DNA of 37,245 bases, from positions 1 through 37,245 of the forward strand of contig JADGHX010000029.1 in NCBI GenBank assembly GCA_019683695.1, written 5' to 3'. Every line of letters begins with the position of its first letter. Positions within the stretch are counted from its first letter, which is position 1. This document shows, piece after piece, positions 1 through 6,305 of this stretch. Source of the DNA: Steroidobacteraceae bacterium. Lineage in GTDB: Bacteria; Pseudomonadota; Gammaproteobacteria; Steroidobacterales; Steroidobacteraceae. Both the position numbers and the translations under genes were made by a program. The notes under the pieces were generated by a model that saw only the letters and a list, made by a program, of their open reading frames with translations, made no database searches and was not told where the DNA came from.

Positions 1-9
1 GGAGAAGAA

Positions 10-2109
10 GTCTCAATCCCTTCTTCATCAGGGCATCTCATCGAACAAGCACGGCCTGTCCTACCGGTTCCGGTCTCATGTCTCAATCCCTTCTTCATCA
101 GGGCATCTCATCGAACCGCTCGACGCCGAGTACTGGCCCGCATTCGAGGCGTCTCAATCCCTTCTTCATCAGGGCATCTCATCGAACCGAGCGGCTCAAG
201 GAAGCGCGTCGCGCGGTACGTGAGGTCTCAATCCCTTCTTCATCAGGGCATCTCATCGAACCTGTACTGACTGACCGCACGTGCGAATGCGCGGTTGTCT
301 CAATCCCTTCTTCATCAGGGCATCTCATCGAACCTCCAGCGGATTGTCATGCTCGCCGCGGAGCATCTGGTCTCAATCCCTTCTTCATCAGGGCATCTCA
401 TCGAACAGAAATCCGACGCCGACCGCCTGCGCGAGCTGATCGTCTCAATCCCTTCTTCATCAGGGCATCTCATCGAACCGCGATGGTCGGTAAACGCGGC
501 GTGCTCTTCATGTCTCAATCCCTTCTTCATCAGGGCATCTCATCGAACCCTCGCGCGCTACGAAAAAGAGTTGAAGACTCTTTGTCTCAATCCCTTCTTC
601 ATCAGGGCATCTCATCGAACCCGTACCGCGAGCACGTTCCGCCTGACCCGAAGGTCTCAATCCCTTCTTCATCAGGGCATCTCATCGAACCGCTGGCGTA
701 GATCAGCGCGACGCGTTCGCGGTTGTCTCAATCCCTTCTTCATCAGGGCATCTCATCGAACCTGCTACGAGTGCAAAAAGGACATCTACGCGCGTCTCAA
801 TCCCTTCTTCATCAGGGCATCTCATCGAACCATCTGGCGGCCAAGCAAGTCGACGAGAGTTTTTGTCTCAATCCCTTCTTCATCAGGGCATCTCATCGAA
901 CCCGACGCGCGCGGGGAACTGGTCTACGACCGCTGGTGTCTCAATCCCTTCTTCATCAGGGCATCTCATCGAACGCGACAACGGCAAGATGTACGTGCGC
1001 GGCTACTACAGTCTCAATCCCTTCTTCATCAGGGCATCTCATCGAACACTGGAGGGGCTAACGATGACGATACAGGAATTCGTGTCTCAATCCCTTCTTC
1101 ATCAGGGCATCTCATCGAACTTACCTGTGTGGCATCGACGACAGGTTTTGCAAGTCTCAATCCCTTCTTCATCAGGGCATCTCATCGAACCCCGAGTTGG
1201 GCGGCCTGGCTGGTATACCTCAGAGGTCTCAATCCCTTCTTCATCAGGGCATCTCATCGAACACGGAACGGCGATTAAATCCTGTACTGACTGACGTCTC
1301 AATCCCTTCTTCATCAGGGCATCTCATCGAACCAACCGCGTCGATGACGTGAACACGGCGCGCTAGGCGTCTCAATCCCTTCTTCATCAGGGCATCTCAT
1401 CGAACCAATGCATTCGCGCGCGAGGTCGGCTATAGCAGGTCTCAATCCCTTCTTCATCAGGGCATCTCATCGAACGCACGTGAGCATCGACCGGCCGCGC
1501 AGCGTTCGTCTCAATCCCTTCTTCATCAGGGCATCTCATCGAACCCGATGGGCGCAAGGAGGAGGCGAAGCTGATCAGTCTCAATCCCTTCTTCATCAGG
1601 GCATCTCATCGAACAGAAGGCCATGAAGGTAATCTCGATACCACAGAGTCTCAATCCCTTCTTCATCAGGGCATCTCATCGAACCAGCGACGACGCGTCT
1701 GAGGCCGAGGCCATCGAGGGTCTCAATCCCTTCTTCATCAGGGCATCTCATCGAACGGCGGCCGGGTTGTTATACCTCCGATCGCGTTACCGGTCTCAAT
1801 CCCTTCTTCATCAGGGCATCTCATCGAACCCACGCCAGAGCTGGACGAGCAACTGCGGGGTCTCAATCCCTTCTTCATCAGGGCATCTCATCGAACATCT
1901 GGAAGCGCAATACCGGATGACAATCGAGTGTCTCAATCCCTTCTTCATCAGGGCATCTCATCGAACGCGCGCCGACGTTGCAGCAGCTCTGTGAACGCTG
2001 GTCTCAATCCCTTCTTCATCAGGGCATCTCATCGAACTCTCGCTGATGAGTACGCCCGATTGGGCTTCGAAGGTCTCAATCCCTTCTTCATCAGGGCATC
2101 TCATCGAAC
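10..2109 (-). CRISPR. CRISPR array, 30 repeats of 37 nt and 29 spacers, type III-B
   Basis: Thirty 37-nt repeats, apparently all identical, start at 10, 80, 151, 225, 297, 370, 442, 512, 584, 654, 725, 794, 865, 938, 1011, 1084, 1154, 1226, 1296, 1369, 1439, 1508, 1578, 1648, 1720, 1793, 1860, 1930, 2001 and 2073. On the plus strand each begins GTCTCAATCC and ends CATCGAAC. Spacers are 30-37 nt. I infer leftward (minus-strand) transcription. The repeat read that way ends in ATTGAGAC, close to the common 8-nt crRNA 5' handle ATTGAAAC. The adaptation genes also lie on the right, which should be the leader end. The nine bases before 10 could be another spacer, so the array may continue past the left edge. 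The long open frames across this region are repeat translations, not genes. Confidence 0.99.
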
Positions 2110-2182
2110 TGCTCGCAGCCGGAATTCCTCCCAAATCATAGACTTGGAAGCATGCTTGCCGAACTTGCTGCGACTTGTCAGG
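2110..2182 (-). promoter_or_regulatory. CRISPR leader with candidate array promoter
   Basis: This is the short segment between the last repeat and the cas2b stop codon, on the side expected to carry the leader if the array is read leftwards. The minus strand has a good -10-like hexamer TATGAT (2135-2140), which would start transcription about 20 nt before the first repeat. I see no convincing -35. The leader may extend into the end of cas2b. Confidence 0.5.
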
Positions 2183-2192
2183 TTAACCTGAC
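2177..2192. repeat. 16-bp perfect palindrome at leader/cas2b junction
   Basis: GTCAGGTTAACCTGAC is a perfect 16-bp palindrome that contains the cas2b stop codon and sits about 70 bp from the first repeat. It could bind a dimeric protein or mark the leader. There is no T tract, so a terminator is unlikely. Confidence 0.6.
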
Positions 2193-2551
2193 GCTTTGCT
2201 TCGAGCACTGGTGGCCTTGGCCGACGGCGGCCGCCGAGTGAACGGAACAGAACGCGACGGAACAACTCCGGAGAGCATGAGTGTACCGTCTGGCAGCCCT
2301 TGCGAACCGAGCGTGTCGACGACTGGCATCTTCGGAATTCGATAGATGCGAACGTCATCGACACGGTCGTCTATTCGATCTGCAATTCGCGCTTTGATTA
2401 TTCCGAGCCGTTGTGGCGTGGCTTGCGTAACGAAGATGGAGTATTGAATCGACACGGCCTCTTCACTCAGAAGGCGATGCACTCGCCTGAGCCTGCGCGG
2501 AGACCGGATATCATAAGCGATAAGCCATTCGGCTGATTCGTTCAGTGCCAT
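2183..2551 (-). CDS. cas2: Cas2 (second copy, Cas2b) with basic C-terminal tail
   Basis: A Cas2-family protein of 122 aa; Cas2 dimers bridge Cas1 dimers in the spacer-integration complex. The beta1 motif IAYDI places the conserved Asp at residue 14. A typical ferredoxin-fold pattern follows, with VRIYRIP near 67-73 and a terminal motif GLPDGTLML near 85-93. Cas2 proteins usually end about there. This one goes on for some 29 residues rich in Ser, Arg and Lys, running towards the leader. The start ATG (2551) lies inside the end of cas1b (10-nt overlap), so the two are translationally coupled. It differs clearly from the other cas2 at 4394-4678. A decayed partial copy of this gene lies at 5151-5301. 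Confidence 0.88.
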   Translation of the reverse strand: MALNESAEWLIAYDIRSPRRLRRVHRLLSEEAVSIQYSIFVTQATPQRLGIIKARIADRIDDRVDDVRIYRIPKMPVVDTLGSQGLPDGTLMLSGVVPSRSVPFTRRPPSAKATSARSKASG

Positions 2552-3402
2552 TCGCGGAGAAGCTCCTGCGCCCTGCGGAACAGGCGCCCGAGAATATGCG
2601 CACAACGCCTCTCTAGGTCCTCGCTGTAGGTTTCGAGAATATATATCGCCTCGCGTGCAGTAGTGTCCAACTGCGAGCCCAAGCCCTGCAGCTCGAGTTC
2701 GAGCGCAAGTTCCAGGAGTCTGCAGACGTCCACGGCAAGACTTAACTCAGTGCCATCGATAGCAGTGTAGATCGCTGCAACACCAGCTTTGCGCACGTAC
2801 GCGGAAGAAAGCGCCATGAGTGCTGCGCTGTACAGCGAGTTGCGTGTTGATGCCGGTTGCTTCCTCTGCTCGTAGACGAATCGCCTGATGACTTCCCTAC
2901 GTGCAGGTGCATCCACTGGCCGGCCGGCAGCGCTTCTGTGCGAGATCCACGATTGCACGGCACGCATCCGTTCTGCGCGCAACCAATTGTCGTATTGTTC
3001 ACGCCAGTCAGTCCGCTCCAGAAACTCGGTCAGAAGCCTGTCGAGTGAGGATCTGACTGGAACAGTGGGTTGCACATAGCCCACTGGCGCGCCAGCGGCA
3101 TTCAGAATCACGATTGGGATGGCTCGCTCCAGGCAGCTTCTTACGGCCCGTGCGCGCCATTCAATAGAAGCAGCACAGACGATCCGCGACACCCGAGCCA
3201 ACGGGTATCGCACGATGGCACGACGCTCGCGCGAAACCGCCAGGGCGGGCCCATCGATGTCGACAACGCATCGCCGAGGTGACATCAGATACAGGGGCCT
3301 TGCTTCTGATACGCCGCGCCGAACATCGTGGTTGGGCGTACTTGCGGCCGGGCAGCCGCCAGCGTCGTCAGTTCGGGAGTGTGGACGCGGTTCTGCGTTC
3401 AT
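2542..3402 (-). CDS. Divergent Cas1-like protein (Cas1b) lacking catalytic residues
   Basis: A 286-aa protein with recognisable Cas1 architecture. The N-terminal beta domain runs from about 37 to 115, with a Cas1-like LYL...VDIDG start and a PIVILNAAGAPVG strand. A helical domain follows, in which residues 187-231 align by eye with the region of Cas1a that carries the metal ligands. The acidic position survives (AVDVCRLLE, D225). The His is replaced in AIDGTEL, and the block carrying the catalytic Glu (GLEGTAAAAFF in Cas1a) is missing or unrecognisable. Nuclease activity is therefore unlikely, and a structural or regulatory partner of Cas1a is more plausible. ATGA overlap with cas1a and 10-nt overlap with cas2b place it firmly in the adaptation operon. 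The first 35 residues look poorly conserved, so a later start is possible. Confidence 0.75.
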   Translation of the reverse strand: MNAEPRPHSRTDDAGGCPAASTPNHDVRRGVSEARPLYLMSPRRCVVDIDGPALAVSRERRAIVRYPLARVSRIVCAASIEWRARAVRSCLERAIPIVILNAAGAPVGYVQPTVPVRSSLDRLLTEFLERTDWREQYDNWLRAERMRAVQSWISHRSAAGRPVDAPARREVIRRFVYEQRKQPASTRNSLYSAALMALSSAYVRKAGVAAIYTAIDGTELSLAVDVCRLLELALELELQGLGSQLDTTAREAIYILETYSEDLERRCAHILGRLFRRAQELLREWH

Positions 3403-4391
3403 GCGCCGTCATCCCCTTCCGATTCGTCCTCATCAACAAGCATCGGTTCTCCGTGGCGGCGCAAGCCGCGAACGATGGCTGCGCATTGCCGCCGCAGAAA
3501 ACGACGCAAGAACGACGCCTTCTTTTCCCACGCTGCGTAGAAATGGGCACGGCCAGCCTTGCCGAGCAGACAGGCGCCCTTGTCGTACACAAAACTGTCC
3601 GCACGAAGTTCCCGAGTGCGCAGCATCTCCCAAGCCCAATCGTCTATTCGCGGACGCAGCGGTTCCACGAGGTCGCAGGCCATCGATTCGCGGCCAATCG
3701 CGGGTCGGTGATAGAAGCCAATCAGGGGGTCGAGGCCCGCTGCATGGCAGGCTGACACAGCTTCAAAATGCAGCAGCGTATAACCGAGCGACAGACAGGC
3801 GTTGACAGGATCGCGAGGCGGCCTGCGATTGCGCCCTGCGAAACCCAGACTCTCGGGGAACAGCGCACCGTATCCACGGAAAAACGCCGCTGCTGCCGTA
3901 CCTTCGAGGCCGCGAATTGTTGCCACATCGAGCTTCGAGGATGACTGCAGAGTGCGTCGTGTCGCTTCAATGGATGCGACTGCGTCACTGAGCGCCTTGC
4001 GGCAAGCCGGTCTCTGCTGGATCGCCTCCCGAAGGAGACGCAGGTGACCGCGAGTTTTGGCAAGCACGGTGCGACGCGCCCAGCGGAGGCACCAGTGATT
4101 GTCGAGCGCAAGCTGATATTGCGCGAGGCGGATGGCCGCATCCGAGTGCCCGGGGCCAAGCAGAATGGCAATGCGCTTGCTCTGTCTCCGGCTGAGAAGG
4201 ACAGTCGCGACGCCATTTTCGCCGAGACGAGTGAGCACCGCGGCTTCGAGCTTCACATTGCCCTGAATGACCAGGCGATCAAGCAGATTCAATGCAATCG
4301 TTCCACGCTTCTCACCGGATTCGTACAATGCGAGCGCTGCACCATCCGGTCGCAGCTCAAGATTTGAGCGATCCAGAACGAGCGTAGCCAT
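3399..4391 (-). CDS. cas1: Cas1 CRISPR integrase (canonical, Cas1a)
   Basis: Metal-dependent DNA integrase that inserts new spacers together with Cas2. It is 330 aa, normal for the family. The N-terminal beta domain is followed by the helical catalytic domain. All three metal ligands are visible: E163 in GLEGTAAAAFFRGYG, H228 in LDPLIGFYHRP, and D240 (with E243) in SMACDLVEPLRP. There is no fused reverse transcriptase or Cas4 domain. The gene starts two bases after the cas2a stop and overlaps cas1b by ATGA. An acidic C-terminal tail rich in Asp and Glu ends the protein. Confidence 0.97.
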   Translation of the reverse strand: MATLVLDRSNLELRPDGAALALYESGEKRGTIALNLLDRLVIQGNVKLEAAVLTRLGENGVATVLLSRRQSKRIAILLGPGHSDAAIRLAQYQLALDNHWCLRWARRTVLAKTRGHLRLLREAIQQRPACRKALSDAVASIEATRRTLQSSSKLDVATIRGLEGTAAAAFFRGYGALFPESLGFAGRNRRPPRDPVNACLSLGYTLLHFEAVSACHAAGLDPLIGFYHRPAIGRESMACDLVEPLRPRIDDWAWEMLRTRELRADSFVYDKGACLLGKAGRAHFYAAWEKKASFLRRFLRRQCAAIVRGLRRHGEPMLVDEDESEGDDGA

Positions 4392-4393
4392 GA

Positions 4394-4678
4394 TCAGCCG
4401 ACGTAGAAGTACGGTGGATCTACAGGTTCAACGGCGACACCCAAGGTGTACACGCGAGCGCGCGGGTCGAGCTTCAGCAGGAAGAAGCGATCGTTATCCT
4501 CATCCAGGATCAGCGCCATTTCGTGCAGCAGTTCAGCCTTCTCCGCTGCGGTGAGAAAGACCTCGTAGAAGGATTTTTGCCCTCCGGTCGCATGACCCTT
4601 GACGAGTTCCAGACTCGCGCGCAACCGCTTTCGGTCGGCGACATCATAGGCGGCCAGATAGAGGTCACGTTCGGGCAT
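4394..4678 (-). CDS. cas2: Cas2 (canonical length, Cas2a)
   Basis: A 94-aa Cas2 protein, partner of Cas1 in spacer integration. The first strand LYLAAYDV carries the conserved Asp at residue 12, and the length is typical. The start at 4678 is preceded by a GGAG/AGGAA-like ribosome site. An in-frame extension upstream overlaps the LysR remnant and does not look coding. The gene is the first of the adaptation cluster and is separated from cas6 by a 622-nt scar, so it may have its own promoter. It is only distantly similar to Cas2b. Confidence 0.9.
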   Translation of the reverse strand: MPERDLYLAAYDVADRKRLRASLELVKGHATGGQKSFYEVFLTAAEKAELLHEMALILDEDNDRFFLLKLDPRARVYTLGVAVEPVDPPYFYVG

Positions 4679-4729
4679 GTTCCTGCTCCGGGCTCTGCGA
4701 TGAGGAGACTGTACACTCGTAGCCGCGGG

Positions 4730-4936
4730 ATCAGCCGAATCGGCAAGCTTGCCGTGGGGGCGCCCGTGCCGGAGCTGCAGAGTGAGCTCTGGCTGCTCAC
4801 GCATCCCCAGCTTCGGCGCACCGCTCGCGTAAAGGCGTTCGTGGATACGCTGGCCCGCCTGCTGCGTCCGCTGGTGCCGCTGTTCGAAGGGCGCGCACGG
4901 CCGGAGCCCAGGCGTCTTCCGGCGTCGGGCGCGTAG
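4730..4936 (+). pseudogene. 3' remnant of a LysR-family regulator gene
   Basis: The plus strand encodes about 69 codons ending at a TAG (4934-4936). Their sequence matches the typical C-terminus of LysR-type regulators, including ELWLLTHPQLRRTARVKAFV. The DNA-binding half and most of the effector domain are absent, and upstream the frame runs antisense into cas2a. It is probably a truncated chromosomal gene left by insertion or rearrangement of the adaptation genes. Identification rests on the C-terminal motif alone. Confidence 0.65.
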
Positions 4937-5078
4937 CGAGCAAGGTATTGATTCAGCGCCGCGCGGTTGCCAGCCGCCGGCACCGCGCCGATCATCGGCC
5001 TCCGAAGTCAGTCCGAACGGGGGTGAAGATGGCAAGGCATCTCATTTCCGCGCTCAAGTTCTCCAAGGTCTATCCGAT

Positions 5079-5150
5079 CCCCCGGTCTACGCTTCCACTG
5101 GACACCCCTTCGGCCAACAATCTTTGTCCAGTGGAAGCGTAGACCGGGGG
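5079..5150. repeat. Perfect 26-bp inverted repeat with 20-nt centre
   Basis: Arms 5079-5104 and 5125-5150 match at 26 of 26 positions: CCCCCGGTCTACG...TGGACA against TGTCCA...CGTAGACCGGGGG, around a 20-nt centre. The right arm ends exactly where the duplicated cas2b fragment begins. The inner ends read ...CA and TG..., like abutted insertion-sequence ends. Alternatively the whole 72 bp could be a small palindromic (MITE- or REP-like) element. No T tract follows either arm, so a simple intrinsic terminator is unlikely. Confidence 0.85.
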
Positions 5151-5301
5151 AACCGAGCGTGTCGACAACTGGCATTTTCGGGATTCGGTAGATGCGAACG
5201 TCATCGACACGGTCGTCTATTAGATCTGCAATTCGCGCCCGGATTGAGATGGAGTATTGAATCGACACGGCCTCTTCACTCGAAAGGCGATGCACCCGCC
5301 T
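5151..5301 (-). pseudogene. Decayed partial duplicate of cas2b
   Basis: These 151 bp match 2305-2488 inside cas2b, with about 8 substitutions and a net 33-nt deletion that removes roughly 11 codons after the SIQYSI segment. The start of Cas2, including its conserved Asp, is missing. At the right the copy abuts the cas6 stop codon. At the left it ends at the 26-bp inverted repeat, so the reading frame runs into unrelated sequence. It is non-functional as Cas2. Confidence 0.88.
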
Positions 5302-6305
5302 TATGCCGACCTGGACGCATGCTCAAAGACGCGCGTGCGTACGTCGAGCGGATTGCGGGTTGCGTGGGTGAACGTGACTTCGTATTTGCCGAGTCCCATC
5401 GTCGCGTTTTTTCCGGCATGCAACCACTGCCCGAGCCACAGCCAGCATGCGAGCTCGGTAAGAGGGCCGGTAAGCGTCCATTCACCGATCACACCACCCA
5501 GAGCCATCTCCTGTTTCTGACGAGAGGAATAGCGCCTCCAATCGCGCCAGCGAAGATTCCGAGTGTCCTGCAGTGCCTCGGCTTGCAGTGCCAAGTCAGT
5601 CGGATTCTTCACGAAGCCAGGCATGTCGGCGTGAATATCGAGCATGAGGGACGCGCGGCGCATGATCGCCGTGATCAGTGTTCTCGCGTGCAGCTCCTCC
5701 GGCCCCAATGCACGCCCCTGATTCTGAAGTCGCAGTGGCGTATGGATCCGCAGAGTTGCCGAATCCACCTCCGGGAAAGCGGGCACAACGAGTTCGGCCA
5801 GGTGGGACCGGATACTTTGAGTGTGGGTGTCCCATACGGATGTTCCCGGCCCGCTTGTCTCGAGCAGGACGTCTACCAACTCCGCGCGGGCACGGCGTTT
5901 GCCCAGGCCCTGTCGAAATGCGCGCCGGAACGAATGGACCACAAGTGGCAACTGGTTCAGGGCCCGGCCGAACAGCACAACACCGAACGAAATCGTGTCG
6001 CCTTGGGCAATTCGGCGAGCACCGAACGGGGGCGGCTCGATTACGTAAGGGTTGGGCACGGATGAAAACTTCTGCAGCGTGTGATGCGGAGGAGCAGGGG
6101 TTTCGAACATGGCAGGGTACGCACACGTACGAAGCAGAGAACACGCTGCACATTGCTTCAGTCCCGTGATGCAGACCGTCCGCTTCAACGCCGCTCCGAG
6201 CTGCCCTCGCAGCAACGATCCCGCGTACTCGGGAAGGTGAAGGTCATCGGTGACACGGAAGAGAAGGCGGTAGCGAGCGACTGGCAGCCGCTGGCCGGGC
6301 ATCAT
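5301..6305 (-). CDS. cas6: Cas6 pre-crRNA processing endoribonuclease
   Basis: A RAMP-fold endoribonuclease that cuts the CRISPR transcript within repeats, leaving an 8-nt 5' handle (here predicted AUUGAGAC). The protein is 334 aa. The N-terminal half carries a Cys cluster (C45, C52, C55, C61) of the kind seen in proteobacterial Cas6 proteins: CITG...CAAC...CAYP. The C-terminal half has the family glycine-rich region, with GGVIGEWTLTG and the G-loop HAGKNATMGLGKYEV near 297-311. The start ATG (6305) overlaps the stop of the CARF-nuclease gene as ATGA, which decides against the slightly longer frame. It is the last gene before the scar at 4679-5300. Confidence 0.92.
   Translation of the reverse strand: MMPGQRLPVARYRLLFRVTDDLHLPEYAGSLLRGQLGAALKRTVCITGLKQCAACSLLRTCAYPAMFETPAPPHHTLQKFSSVPNPYVIEPPPFGARRIAQGDTISFGVVLFGRALNQLPLVVHSFRRAFRQGLGKRRARAELVDVLLETSGPGTSVWDTHTQSIRSHLAELVVPAFPEVDSATLRIHTPLRLQNQGRALGPEELHARTLITAIMRRASLMLDIHADMPGFVKNPTDLALQAEALQDTRNLRWRDWRRYSSRQKQEMALGGVIGEWTLTGPLTELACWLWLGQWLHAGKNATMGLGKYEVTFTHATRNPLDVRTRVFEHASRSA

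Noticed and set aside
78-2191. Long plus- and minus-strand open frames with repeating LNPFFIRASHRT, SQSLLHQGISSN or MRCPDEEGIET units
   Set aside because: They are translations of the CRISPR repeat in its reading frames; the 37-nt unit and unique spacers explain them fully.
2542-4391. A reverse transcriptase fused or next to Cas1 to explain the sense bias by RNA capture
   Set aside because: Neither Cas1 protein has an RT domain or the YADD-type motif, and no RT gene is seen in the window.
5036-5045. GGCATCTCAT, matching ten bases of the CRISPR repeat, as a degenerate repeat
   Set aside because: The match does not extend on either side and ten bases can arise by chance.
5079-5150. The inverted repeat as an intrinsic terminator
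   Set aside because: No T-rich tract follows on either strand, and the stem is far longer and more perfect than usual terminators.
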